From: Streptomyces sp. NBC_01723
GTDB taxonomy: Bacteria > Actinomycetota > Actinomycetes > Streptomycetales > Streptomycetaceae
NCBI RefSeq assembly: GCF_036246005.1
Contig: NZ_CP109171.1
Location: 1,221,001 to 1,285,000 of the forward strand
DNA length: 64,000 nucleotides
Reading direction: 5' to 3'
Position 1 is the stretch's first letter. Every line of letters starts with the position of its first letter. Below are positions 1-8,235 of this stretch, piece after piece. Made by a program: the position numbers and the translations under genes. A model generated the notes under the pieces. It made no database searches. It was not told the DNA's origin and saw nothing but the letters and a program-made list of their open reading frames with translations.

Positions 1-400
1 GCACACCGGCCAGCGGGCCCGCGAAGATGCGCAGCAGGGCGACGAAACGGCCGAAGAACACGGCCCACATGCCCCACTTCTGGAAGGACCGCTCGGCGGT
101 GGCGATGTGGCCCTCGCTGAAGTGCTTCGGGAACTTGCGGCCCAGCCAGGCCAGCAGGGGCCGGCCTCCCTTGCGGCCGATGGCGTACCCGATGGAGTCG
201 CCGATCACCGCGCCCGCGCTGGCGCAGGCACCGAGGACCAGCGGGTCGATGCCGCCGTGCTGCGACGACAGCAGGGCCGCCGACACCAGGATGATCTCAC
301 CGGGCAACGGGATGCCCAGGCTCTCCAGACCGATGACCAGTCCGACGACCGCGTAGACGGCCACCGCGGGCACCGTGTCGAGCCACTCCTGGACGTGCAA
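1..400 (-). CDS. DedA-family membrane protein (C-terminus beyond window)
   Basis: Reading the minus strand from a TTG at 400 gives an N-terminal helix followed by VVGLVIGLESLGIPLPGE, the signature of DedA/SNARE-associated membrane proteins, then the basic segment GYAIGRKGGRP and FGRFVALLRIFAGPLAGV typical of the family core. DedA proteins are polytopic inner-membrane proteins implicated in lipid carrier flipping and proton-motive-force homeostasis. The TTG start is supported by a GGAGG about 8 nt upstream; a nearby ATG at 407 is out of frame. The gene runs off the left edge, so only about 133 residues are visible. Exact function is not assignable. Confidence 0.85.
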   Translation of the reverse strand, partial: MHVQEWLDTVPAVAVYAVVGLVIGLESLGIPLPGEIILVSAALLSSQHGGIDPLVLGACASAGAVIGDSIGYAIGRKGGRPLLAWLGRKFPKHFSEGHIATAERSFQKWGMWAVFFGRFVALLRIFAGPLAGV

Positions 401-482
401 CGCCCATCCTCCGCTTCGCGTACCTGTTCCCGGGTGCGCCTCGGCCGAGGCGCACCCGGGAAGCCTACCGGTTCACGGGAGG

Positions 483-935
483 TCAGCTGTTGGGACGCAG
501 GGTCCATATGACGGTCATCTCACCGGTCACCGCGCCGTCCTCGCGCCGGATGGCGACGCTGACCGGGAACTCGGGGCGGTTCCCGGCGTCCAGCTCGGCG
601 ACGACGTCGGCGGCGGGGCGGCCGAGCGTCGCGGTGGCGGTGACCGGGCCGAGCGCGATCTTCTTGAAGGCGATCTCGGCGGTGACCGGCAGCGGAACGG
701 CCCGGGAGAGCTGGTCGCCGAAGGCGGCCAGCACGATCGCGCCGCTGGCCGACTCGCCCAGGGTGAACATGGCCCCGGCGTGCGGTCCGCCCACGTGATT
801 GCGGTACTCGCTCTGGTCCGGGAGGGCCAGGACGGCCTTCTCCGGAGTGGTCTCCAGGTACTCGAGGTTCAGGGTCCTGACCATCGGCACCGTGGCGGCG
901 AGCAACTCGCCGATCGACATCTGATCTGCGCTCAT
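483..935 (-). CDS. Hotdog-fold thioesterase-like protein (DUF4442)
   Basis: A 150-residue protein with the hotdog-fold hallmark HVGGPHAGAMFTLGESASG (about residues 47-65), where the histidine/glycine-rich loop and the following long helix match PaaI/DUF4442-type acyl-CoA thioesterases. The family hydrolyses acyl-CoA thioesters in the cytoplasm; the substrate here cannot be told. No Shine-Dalgarno is present. Instead TAACCT lies on the minus strand at 947-942, six bases before the ATG, consistent with a leaderless transcript. It is divergent from the exported-protein gene at 1005, so both promoters share about 70 bp. Confidence 0.8.
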   Translation of the reverse strand: MSADQMSIGELLAATVPMVRTLNLEYLETTPEKAVLALPDQSEYRNHVGGPHAGAMFTLGESASGAIVLAAFGDQLSRAVPLPVTAEIAFKKIALGPVTATATLGRPAADVVAELDAGNRPEFPVSVAIRREDGAVTGEMTVIWTLRPNS

Positions 936-1004
936 GGGGGTAGGTTACCCGTGAGTAGCATCCAGGGCCAGGCTGCTTGGAAGATCGTCGTAAGCTGTGC
1001 GCCC

Positions 1005-1907
1005 ATGTGGCCAGGAGAGCAGTCACCCACCGGCGGACCGGACCCGCGGCAGCCCAACCCGTACCAGCAGCCCGCGCCGTGGAACGCCCCCACGGTCACG
1101 TCCGGCGGACCGCCCGGCCGGGGGCCCGGCAACGGCCGTACGAAGGCGGTGGCGATCGTCGCCGCCGTGGCCGTCGTGGTCGCCGCCGCCGTGACCGGGG
1201 CCGTCCTCCTGGGCGGCGGCGAGGACGAAGGGGCCCGGCCCGGCCCCACCGCCTCCGCGCCGTCCTCGTCCCCCGCCGACGACCCGCGCGGTGGTGACGA
1301 CGAGCTGAAGCCGACCCTCGCCGGCTGGAACGTCGTCGCCAATCCCGGCCAGGGCATCGCCTTCGACGTACCGGCCTCCTGGGTGCGGCAGTCGCCCACG
1401 TGGGTCACCTACGTCGCGGAGGACGACGACCCCGACGAGAAGCCCCTGGTCGCCATGAAGGCCCCCGCCGTCCTCCAGGAGAAGTGGTGCGGCTCGGACG
1501 GCGACCGGGACGGCTCGGTCGACCACATTCCCCTGGCCACTGCCGGTACCCGGGGCAACAACGGCGCGCGGAGCACCGAGGAGATCGCCCGGGACGACTC
1601 GGCGGACTGGGTCTACGGCTCCTTCACCCAGCCGGACCGGGACAAGGTCTCGACGGAACCGGTGACGTCCTTCACCACCTCCTCCGGTATCAGGGGCAGC
1701 GTCGCCACCTCCCGGTCGTCCGGGGTGGAGAAGAAGGGCAAGTGCGACGTGAACGGCAAGGCGACCACCTTCGCCTTCGAGTCCGCGGACGGCGACTTCG
1801 TCTCCTGGTCGTTCGTCGGCCCCGCGGACGTCACGGACGAGGTGCCCGACGCCACCGTCCGCAGGATCCTCGCCACCGTCAGGGAGTACACCCCGGCGGA
1901 CTCCTGA
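1005..1907 (+). CDS. Membrane-anchored exported protein, Pro/Gln-rich N-terminus (paralogue 1)
   Basis: A 300-residue protein. It starts MWPGEQSPTGG with a Pro/Gln-rich cytoplasmic tail (residues 1-45), then a single transmembrane helix of Ala/Val (about 48-70, ending VLLGGGED), an acidic Ser/Pro linker, and an extracytoplasmic domain of about 200 residues that begins at GWNVVANPGQGIAFDVPASW. The domain keeps two cysteines (the KWCGSD and GKCDVNG segments), possibly a disulfide. The gene at 2012 is a clear paralogue with the same plan. The start follows TAAGCT by eight bases with no Shine-Dalgarno, suggesting leaderless expression. Function unknown; Streptomyces-type hypothetical. Confidence 0.8.
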   Translation: MWPGEQSPTGGPDPRQPNPYQQPAPWNAPTVTSGGPPGRGPGNGRTKAVAIVAAVAVVVAAAVTGAVLLGGGEDEGARPGPTASAPSSSPADDPRGGDDELKPTLAGWNVVANPGQGIAFDVPASWVRQSPTWVTYVAEDDDPDEKPLVAMKAPAVLQEKWCGSDGDRDGSVDHIPLATAGTRGNNGARSTEEIARDDSADWVYGSFTQPDRDKVSTEPVTSFTTSSGIRGSVATSRSSGVEKKGKCDVNGKATTFAFESADGDFVSWSFVGPADVTDEVPDATVRRILATVREYTPADS

Positions 1908-2011
1908 GGAGGCGGTGTGTGCAAGCGGAGACGAACCTTCCGCACTTCGGTACGTCCCTGACAAGGCCCGGTGACCGAATCGTGTCCTGGGCGGCATTAG
2001 GGTGACTGCTC

Positions 2012-3031
2012 ATGTGGCCAGGACAGCAGCCGCCCGGGGGCGAGCAGAACCCGCAGAACAATCCGTACCAGCAGCCGGGGTACCAACAGCCGAATCCCTA
2101 CCAGCAGCCGGGTTACCAGCAGCAGCCCGGCCAGTACGGGCAACAGCAGTGGGGGGCGCCGCAGCCCGCAGGGGCTCCGCAGCCCGCTCCGGGCGGTGGC
2201 GGTGGCGGGAACCGGACGAAGCTGGTCGCGATCGTCGCGGCCCTCGCCGTGGTGGTGGCCGCCGGTGTCACCGGGTTCCTGGTACTCGGCGGGGACAAGG
2301 ACGACCAGGCGGACGACGGCAAGGACAAGAAGCCGTCCGCGAGCGCGTCCGCGGACAAGTCCGAGGCGCCGTCCACGGATCCGAGCGCGTCCGGCTCCGA
2401 CGACAACCCGCGCGGCGGCGACGAGGCGCAGGCCACCGTCGACGGCTGGAAGGTCGTCGCCAACCCGCGCTTCGGCACCATGTTCGACGTGCCCGCGGAC
2501 TGGGAGATCGACAGCAAGGACACCAGCGTCGGCTTCGAGTGGGAGGAGAAGGGCAAGACCGACCGCACGACGGTCACCGCCCCCGCCTACCTGAAGTCCG
2601 AGTGGTGCACCACGGACGAGAACAAGGACGGCCGCAAGGAGAGCACCGCCCTCGCGACCACCGGTACCCGTGGTGAGAGCGGCGCCAAGGACACCGACCA
2701 GGCGGCCGAGACGCGGGTGCCGTGGTGGATCTACGGCGGTTACACCCAGCCGGACAAGAAGAGCGTGAAGTACGGCAAGCCGAAGGCGTACACCACCACG
2801 TCCGGCATCAAGGGCAGCGTCATCACCGCGTACTCGCAGGGCACGCCCCAGAAGGGCAAGTGCGACACCGAGGGCAAGGCGATCACCTTCGGGTTCCAGA
2901 ACAGCGCGGGCGATTTCGTCACCTGGAACCTGTACGGCGCCAAGGGCGTCGACGAGGAGGTCCCGGAGGCGACGATCCAGAAGATCCTCAGCACCGTGCG
3001 GCTCACCGAGGAACCTCCGACCGAGTCGTAG
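2012..3031 (+). CDS. Membrane-anchored exported protein, Gln/Pro repeat N-terminus (paralogue 2)
   Basis: A 339-residue paralogue of the gene ending at 1907. The N-terminus carries repeats of the type YQQPGYQQ and NPYQQPG (residues about 12-50), then a Gly stretch, one Ala/Val transmembrane helix (about 70-92), an acidic/Ser-rich linker and the same exported domain starting GWKVVANPRFGTMFDVPADW. It keeps the WCTTDENKDG and KGKCDTEGK cysteine positions of paralogue 1. The start codon lies eight bases after TAGGGT (1998-2003), the same spacing as in paralogue 1, so the duplication seems to have included the promoter. The 104-bp gap and same strand indicate tandem duplication. Function unknown. 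Confidence 0.82.
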   Translation: MWPGQQPPGGEQNPQNNPYQQPGYQQPNPYQQPGYQQQPGQYGQQQWGAPQPAGAPQPAPGGGGGGNRTKLVAIVAALAVVVAAGVTGFLVLGGDKDDQADDGKDKKPSASASADKSEAPSTDPSASGSDDNPRGGDEAQATVDGWKVVANPRFGTMFDVPADWEIDSKDTSVGFEWEEKGKTDRTTVTAPAYLKSEWCTTDENKDGRKESTALATTGTRGESGAKDTDQAAETRVPWWIYGGYTQPDKKSVKYGKPKAYTTTSGIKGSVITAYSQGTPQKGKCDTEGKAITFGFQNSAGDFVTWNLYGAKGVDEEVPEATIQKILSTVRLTEEPPTES

Positions 3032-3038
3032 GCGCCGC

Positions 3039-3884
3039 TCAGCCGATGCCGAACGCCCCGGCGGGAGGCTCGGGCGACGGTACGGCGTCCGCGTCCCGCA
3101 CCGGCCGCGCGCCGCCGATGAAGTCCCGCAGGGCCGCCCCGTGTTCGACCCTGGCCGGGAAGGCGTCGGCGGCGGTGCGCCGGGCCAGCGCCGGGATGTC
3201 CAGGGGCCGGCCCGCGGCGATGAGGACCGCGTTGCCGAACCGGCGCCCGCGCAGCACCCCCGGTTCGGCGATCAGCGCCAGTTCCCCGAAGAGCGTGGCG
3301 AAGCCGGCCAGCTGGCCGCGCAGGAAGCCGAACGGCGCCCCGTCGGCGAGGTTGGCCACGTACACGCCGTCGGCGCGCAGGACCCGTGCCGCCTCGCGGG
3401 CGTACTCGACGGAGGTCAGCTGCGCCGGCACGCGTGAGCCCCCGAAGACGTCGGCGACCAGCACGTCGGCCGAGTCCGCGGGGGCCGCGGCCAGCCAGGC
3501 GCGGGCGTCGGCGCCGTGCGCGGTGATGTCCGCGCCGTCCGGCAGCGGCAGGTGCTCGGCGACCAGGTCCAGCAGCCCCCGGTCCACCTCCACGACGTCC
3601 TGGCGCGACCCGGGCCGGGTGGCGGCCAGGTACCGCGGCAGGGTGAACGCGCCGCCGCCGAGGTGCAGCACGTCCAGCGCGCGGCCCGGCTCGGCCACGG
3701 TGTCCAGGACGTGGCCGAGCCGGCGCGTGTACTCGAACTCCAGGTGCGCCGGCTCGTCCAGGTCGACGTAGGACTGCGGCGCCCCGTCCACGGTGAGCAG
3801 CCAGGCCCGCCGCCGGTCGACGTCGGGCATGAGCTTGGCGGTGCCGTGGTCGGTGACGCGGCTTACGGGGATGGCTTGGTTCAC
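3039..3884 (-). CDS. Spermidine synthase-like class I methyltransferase fold protein
   Basis: About 281 residues. VLHLGGGAFTLPRYLAA is the nucleotide-binding loop of the spermidine synthase/SAM-methyltransferase fold, followed by the acidic strand VVEVDRGLLDLV and ADVLVADVFGG (positions equivalent to the catalytic Asp of polyamine synthases). Such short SpeE-like proteins are common in actinomycetes and usually lack proof of polyamine synthesis. The GTG at 3884 is the best start seen, though GGAGGTGA overlaps it; translation further upstream has no family resemblance. It is convergent with the exported protein ending at 3031 (7-bp gap) and lies downstream of EF-Tu3. Confidence 0.75.
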   Translation of the reverse strand: MNQAIPVSRVTDHGTAKLMPDVDRRRAWLLTVDGAPQSYVDLDEPAHLEFEYTRRLGHVLDTVAEPGRALDVLHLGGGAFTLPRYLAATRPGSRQDVVEVDRGLLDLVAEHLPLPDGADITAHGADARAWLAAAPADSADVLVADVFGGSRVPAQLTSVEYAREAARVLRADGVYVANLADGAPFGFLRGQLAGFATLFGELALIAEPGVLRGRRFGNAVLIAAGRPLDIPALARRTAADAFPARVEHGAALRDFIGGARPVRDADAVPSPEPPAGAFGIG

Positions 3885-3984
3885 CTCCCTATTGTGCCTG
3901 TGCGACAGCGCCCCGACAGGGCCGCGGGGAACTGCGTGACCAGCCACGATGGACCCGCGGCCCCCCACCCGCAGCAAGCGGCAG

Positions 3985-5166
3985 TCACCCGACGGCCGTC
4001 ACGGTTCCCGCCCCCACGGTCCGTCCCCCCTCACGGATCGCGAACCCGAGCCCGGTCTCCAACGGCACATCCCGCCCCAGCTCCACCGTCATCGTGACCG
4101 TGTCCCCGGGCCGCGCCACGGCCACCTCCCCGAGATCGACGTCTCCGACGACATCAGCCGTACGGATGTAGAACTGCGGCCGATACCCCGTGGCGACGGG
4201 TGTCGAACGCCCTCCCTCCCGCGCCGACAACACGTACACCCGCGCCGAGAAGCGCCGCGCGGGCACGACGCTGCCGGGCGCGGCGACCACGTGCCCCCGG
4301 CGCACGGCGTCGCGGCCGACACCTCGCAGCAGCAGCGCGACGTTGTCCCCGGCCTGGGCCTCCTCCATCGGCTTGCCGAAGGTCTCCAGACCGGTGACCA
4401 CCGTCTCGACGGACGCCCCGAGCACCTCGACCCGGTCGCCGACGCGGATCGTGCCGCGCTCGACCGCGCCGGTGACGACCGTGCCGCGGCCGGTGATGGT
4501 GAGCACGTTCTCCACCGACAGCAGGAACGGCGCGTCCAAGTACCGCTCCGGCATGGGCACGTAGGTGTCCACGGCGTCGAGCAGCGCCTCGACGGACGCC
4601 GTCCACCGGGGGTCGCCCTCCAGGGCCCTCAGTCCCGAGACCCGCACGACGGGCACCGAGTCGCCGCCGTAGCCGTGCGCGGTGAGCAGCTCGCGGACCT
4701 CCAGTTCGACGAGGTCGGCCAGCACCGCGTCGTCGCCGTCTCCGACGGCGTCGGCCTTGTTGAGCGCGACCACGATGTGGTCGACGCCCACCTGCCGGGC
4801 GAGCAGGACGTGTTCGGCGGTCTGCGGCATGATCCCGTCCAGCGCGGACACGACGAGGATCGCCCCGTCGAGCTGGGCGGCGCCGGTGACCATGTTCTTG
4901 ACGTAGTCGGCGTGGCCGGGCATGTCGACGTGCGCGTAGTGCCGGGTGTCGGTCTCGTACTCGACGTGCGCGATGTTGATGGTGATGCCGCGCGCCGCCT
5001 CCTCAGGGGCCCGGTCGATGCGGTCGAACGGCACGAACGTGCCGGCGCCGCGCTCGGCGAGGACCTTGGTGATGGCGGCGGTCAGGGTGGTCTTGCCATG
5101 GTCGACATGGCCCATCGTGCCGATGTTCAGATGCGGTTTGGTGCGGACGTACGCCGTCTTGGACAT
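3985..5166 (-). CDS. tuf3: Elongation factor Tu, divergent third type (EF-Tu3)
   Basis: A 393-residue EF-Tu that delivers aminoacyl-tRNA to the ribosome. G1 is GHVDHGKTT (19-27); switch I is [14 protein letters not shown] with the key Thr at 62; G4 is NKAD (136-139); domain 2 has [14 protein letters not shown]; the end is [16 protein letters not shown]. Compared with the canonical actinomycete EF-Tu, the G3 motif DCPGH reads DMPGH (81-85), G5 SAL reads SGL, and many domain 2-3 positions differ, matching the dispensable EF-Tu3 described in Streptomyces, whose gene is reported to respond positively to the stringent response. ATG 5166 has GAGGT six bases upstream. It stands alone, without fusA or rps genes. 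Confidence 0.93.
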   Translation of the reverse strand: MSKTAYVRTKPHLNIGTMGHVDHGKTTLTAAITKVLAERGAGTFVPFDRIDRAPEEAARGITINIAHVEYETDTRHYAHVDMPGHADYVKNMVTGAAQLDGAILVVSALDGIMPQTAEHVLLARQVGVDHIVVALNKADAVGDGDDAVLADLVELEVRELLTAHGYGGDSVPVVRVSGLRALEGDPRWTASVEALLDAVDTYVPMPERYLDAPFLLSVENVLTITGRGTVVTGAVERGTIRVGDRVEVLGASVETVVTGLETFGKPMEEAQAGDNVALLLRGVGRDAVRRGHVVAAPGSVVPARRFSARVYVLSAREGGRSTPVATGYRPQFYIRTADVVGDVDLGEVAVARPGDTVTMTVELGRDVPLETGLGFAIREGGRTVGAGTVTAVG

Positions 5167-5216
5167 GGCGGTACCTCGAAGCCTCGTGGCGGTGGTGGGG
5201 ACCCCGGTGTCCGGCC

Positions 5217-5259
5217 GACCCTCCCCCTGGGGGGTCCGCCGGAGTGTCCGGGGAGGGTC
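5217..5259 (-). promoter_or_regulatory. Inverted repeat in the tuf3 leader
   Basis: GACCCTCCCC at 5217-5226 is exactly complementary to GGGGAGGGTC at 5250-5259, and the loop can form further GC pairs. The hairpin lies about 50 bp upstream of the tuf3 start. It could be an attenuator-like leader structure or a terminator without a U tract. The remaining region 5260-5553 between tuf3 and the divergent membrane gene contains no convincing gene; only a 33-residue Ala-rich frame ending near 5258 was noted, without a ribosome binding site. Confidence 0.4.
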
Positions 5260-5553
5260 AGCTTCGGGCGCCGTCGGCGGCGGCCGGGAAGAAGAGGACG
5301 GCAGCCTTCGGCGCATCCGCGACGGCGGATGCTGCGAGGTGGAAGGCGTACCGGAACATGAGGCAGATCTTCGCCGACGCCCCGTTCCACGTCGAATGGT
5401 TTTCGGGAGTGGTGTGGAGACAACGACGGTGCGTCCAACGGCCTGGTGAGCAGGGCGGAACCGGCAGGGCGCGGGGCGGGGATTCACTCGGCTGTGACGC
5501 TGGTGAGACGCTCCATACGGCGATCACACACATTTGTCGGTTAGTGTCACCGG

Positions 5554-6342
5554 ATGCTCGATGCCACCACCCGCTCTGGGGGCACCGCCACGGTCACTCC
5601 CCGGACCGCCGCAACGGAGCTCGCCGTCGCCACCGCCGGCGGGCCGGTCCCACCGGCCGCACCGACCGGGTTCGCCGCCCGCGTGACCAGAGTCCTGCTC
5701 TCGCCGTGGTCCCGGCTCTCCCTGCTCGTCGCCCTGCTGGCCTCGGCCGCGACCACGGTCCTGCTCTTCCAGCCGCAGCAGTTGCTCACCGACGGCTGGC
5801 CGCCACAGCTCGGTGGAGCCGCGGCGGCCGTCGCCTACGCGGTGGCCTACGGGCTGTGCACCGTCGCCTTCGTGCCGCGTCCGCTGCTGAACCTGGCCGC
5901 GGGTGCGCTGTTCGGCTCGCAGCTCGGCCTCGCCTCCGCGCTGGCGGGAACGGTGCTCGGCGCCGGGATCGCCTTCTGCCTGGGCCGGGTACTGGGCCAG
6001 GAGGCGCTGCGTCCGCTGCTGCGGGGCAAGTGGCTGAGGGCCGCGGACGGGCAGCTCAGCCGGCACGGCTTCCGCTCGATGCTGGCGGCCCGGCTGTTCC
6101 CCGGGGTGCCGTTCGCCGCGGCCAACTACTGCGCGGCGGTGTCCCGCATGGGCCTGCTCCCCTTCCTCCTGGCGACGGGACTGGGGTCCATCCCCAACAC
6201 CGCCGCCTACGTGGTCGCCGGGGCCCGCGCCTCGACACCGACGTCTCCGGCCTTCCTGATCGCGCTGGCCTGCATCGCCCTGCCGGGGCTTGCCGGCGCG
6301 GCGGTGGCCTGGCGCAAGCGCCACCGGCTGCGCGGGCACTGA
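5554..6342 (+). CDS. TVP38/TMEM64-family (VTT domain) membrane protein
   Basis: A 262-residue polytopic membrane protein. After a hydrophilic N-terminus (1-42) comes a first helix (LSLLVALLASAATTVLLF), then the VTT/SNARE-associated core: PRPLLNLAAGALFG, LGLASALAGTVLGAGIAFCLGRVLG and RLFPGVPFAAANYCAA, with the conserved GR and FPG elements. It ends with a helix and a basic tail. It belongs to the same broad superfamily as the DedA protein at the left edge and may act in membrane lipid traffic. TAGTGT at 5542-5547 is six bases from the ATG with no Shine-Dalgarno, implying a leaderless mRNA. It is divergent from tuf3. Confidence 0.85.
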   Translation: MLDATTRSGGTATVTPRTAATELAVATAGGPVPPAAPTGFAARVTRVLLSPWSRLSLLVALLASAATTVLLFQPQQLLTDGWPPQLGGAAAAVAYAVAYGLCTVAFVPRPLLNLAAGALFGSQLGLASALAGTVLGAGIAFCLGRVLGQEALRPLLRGKWLRAADGQLSRHGFRSMLAARLFPGVPFAAANYCAAVSRMGLLPFLLATGLGSIPNTAAYVVAGARASTPTSPAFLIALACIALPGLAGAAVAWRKRHRLRGH

Positions 6343-6349
6343 CGGCGCG

Positions 6350-7519
6350 TTACACGGCCTCCAGGATCATGGCGTTGGCGAGGCCGCCCGCCTCGCACAT
6401 GGTCTGGAGCCCGTAGCGCGCTCCGCGCTCCCTGAGGGCGTGGACGAGGGTGGTGGTCAGCCGGGTGCCGCTGGCGCCGAGGGGGTGGCCCAGCGCGATG
6501 GCCCCGCCGTGCACGTTGACCTTGTCGAGGTCGGCGCCGGTCTCCTGCTGCCAGGCCAGCACCACGCTCGCGAACGCCTCGTTGACCTCGAACAGGTCGA
6601 TGTCCCCCAGGGAGAGCGACGCCCGGCGCAGCACCTTCTCGGTGGCGGGGATCACGCCCGTCAGCATCAGCAGCGGGTCGGAGCCGGTGACGGCGAAGCT
6701 GTGCAGGCGGGCGAGCGGGCGCAGGCCGAGGCGGGCGGCGGTCTCGGCCGAGGTGATCAGCACGGCCGAGGCGCCGTCGTTGACCGGGCTGGCGTTACCC
6801 GCGGTGACGTTCCACTCGATCTGCGGGAAGCGCTCGGCGAAGGCCGGGTCGTGGTAAGCGGGCCGGAGACCGGCGAGGACCTCCACGCTGCTCGCGGGGC
6901 GTACGCACTCGTCGCGCGAGACACCGTCCAGGGGCGCGATCTCGGCGTCGAAGCGCCCCGACTCCCAGGCCGCGGCGGCCTTCCGGTGCGAGGAGACGGC
7001 GAAGGCGTCCATCCGCTCCCGGGAGAGCGACCACTTGGCGGCGATCAGTTCGGCGCTGATGCCCTGCGGGACGAGTCCGTCCGGGTAGCGGGCCGCGACG
7101 CCGGGGCCGAAGGGGTCCGCGCCGGCCGGCACGTTCGACCACATCGGGACGCGGCTCATCGACTCGACCCCGCAGGCGACGACCAGGTCGTACGCCCCGG
7201 CCATGACACCCTGCGCGGCGAAGTGGACGGCCTGCTGGGAGGAGCCGCACTGCCGGTCCACGGTGGTCGCGGGCACGGACTCGGGGAAGCCGGCGGACAG
7301 CAGGGCGTAGCGGGTGGTGTTCATCGCCTGCTCGCCGACCTGGTCGACGGTGCCGCCGATGACGTCGTCGATCAGCGCCGGGTCGACGCCGGACCGCTCG
7401 ACGAGGGTGCGCAGCGTGTGCGCGAGGAGTTCCACGGGGTGGACGTGGGCGAGGGCGCCGTTCGGCCTGCCCTTGCCCATCGGGGTGCGTACGGCTTCGA
7501 CGACGACTGCTTCACGCAT
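6350..7519 (-). CDS. Acetyl-CoA acetyltransferase / thiolase
   Basis: A 389-residue thiolase of normal length catalysing condensation or thiolytic cleavage of acyl-CoA. The nucleophilic Cys lies in TVDRQCGSSQQA (about residue 90), NEAFASVVLAW provides the Asn-Glu motif, GGAIALGHPLGASG holds the catalytic His, and the second active-site Cys is in TMCEAGGLANAMI. The last motif (CEAGG rather than CGGGQG) points to an acetyl-CoA acetyltransferase subfamily used in fatty acid or sterol-type degradation rather than canonical PhbA. It is divergent from an HxlR regulator; a perfect inverted repeat sits between them. Confidence 0.9.
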   Translation of the reverse strand: MREAVVVEAVRTPMGKGRPNGALAHVHPVELLAHTLRTLVERSGVDPALIDDVIGGTVDQVGEQAMNTTRYALLSAGFPESVPATTVDRQCGSSQQAVHFAAQGVMAGAYDLVVACGVESMSRVPMWSNVPAGADPFGPGVAARYPDGLVPQGISAELIAAKWSLSRERMDAFAVSSHRKAAAAWESGRFDAEIAPLDGVSRDECVRPASSVEVLAGLRPAYHDPAFAERFPQIEWNVTAGNASPVNDGASAVLITSAETAARLGLRPLARLHSFAVTGSDPLLMLTGVIPATEKVLRRASLSLGDIDLFEVNEAFASVVLAWQQETGADLDKVNVHGGAIALGHPLGASGTRLTTTLVHALRERGARYGLQTMCEAGGLANAMILEAV

Positions 7520-7550
7520 GCTGCGGGCCTCCGGCTGCCGGCGACTACCA

Positions 7551-7573
7551 GTGAGTAGGTTTTCTGGACTCAC
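7551..7573. promoter_or_regulatory. Inverted repeat operator candidate between thiolase and HxlR genes
   Basis: GTGAGT at 7551-7556 and ACTCAC at 7568-7573 form perfect 6-bp arms around an 11-bp spacer, in the middle of the 102-bp divergent intergenic region. The arm spacing of about 17 bp suits a winged-helix dimer such as HxlR. The assignment to the neighbouring regulator is inference. Confidence 0.5.
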
Positions 7574-7621
7574 CGTAGCCCCATGCGTTGGAAAAACAAA
7601 CCCTCCCCTATGCTGGGCGCC

Positions 7622-8095
7622 ATGGCCGCCGCCCCCAAGAACCCGCGACCCTGCTCGATCGCCGACACCCTGGCGCTCGTCGGGGAGAAGTACTCCCTGC
7701 TCGTCCTGCGTGAGGTCTGCCTCGGCAACGGCCGCTTCGACCAGCTGGTCCGCAACACCGGCGCCCCGCGCGACATCCTCGCCACCCGGCTGCGGCGGCT
7801 CCTGGACGCGGGCATCCTGACCAAGCAGCCGTACAGCGAGCGCCCGCAGCGCTTCGAGTACCGGCCGACCCGGGCGGGACTGGAGCTGGAACCGGTACTG
7901 ATGACCCTCATGGCCTGGGGCGACCGGCACCTGCGCGCGGACGACGACCGCCCCATGGTGATCGAGCACGTCTGCGGCAGCGAGCTGGTCCCGCGGATCA
8001 CCTGCCGCGCCTGCGGCGACACCGTCCGGCACGAGGACCTGACCGCCCATCCGCAGGCCGACGGCTGGACCGTGACGGGCCCGACGGCCGCCTAG
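7622..8095 (+). CDS. HxlR-family transcriptional regulator
   Basis: About 157 residues with an HxlR winged helix: CSIADTLALVGEKYSLLVLR, then FDQLVRNTGAPRDILATRLR (recognition helix) and a basic wing around RPQRFEYRPT. The C-terminal part has CRACGDTVRHED, a Cys pair that may bind metal or sense redox. ATG 7622 is chosen because TATGCT (7609-7614) lies seven bases before it, the pattern of a leaderless start, and because homologues begin close to the Pro-Arg-Pro-Cys segment. In-frame ATGs at 7583 and 7610 are alternatives. It is divergent from the thiolase, which it probably controls. Confidence 0.85.
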   Translation: MAAAPKNPRPCSIADTLALVGEKYSLLVLREVCLGNGRFDQLVRNTGAPRDILATRLRRLLDAGILTKQPYSERPQRFEYRPTRAGLELEPVLMTLMAWGDRHLRADDDRPMVIEHVCGSELVPRITCRACGDTVRHEDLTAHPQADGWTVTGPTAA

Positions 8096-8235
8096 GAGAC
8101 CTTTGACCCCTGTGGGCCGGACTTCACTTTGGGGCGCTACGCTGCCCCTCGGCACAGCCGGTCCCGATCATCCGACTTCGGGGTCCGGTGCGCCCATCGC
8201 CCTTTTCTCGCTCGGCACTTGGACTCCGTAATTTC

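Noticed and set aside
5258..5533. A small minus-strand frame upstream of tuf3
   Set aside because: No ribosome binding site, no conserved-looking domain; treated as tuf3 leader.
5244..6416. A long plus-strand frame overlapping the VTT membrane gene
   Set aside because: Arg/Pro-rich translation without domains; the other plus frame gives a clear VTT protein.
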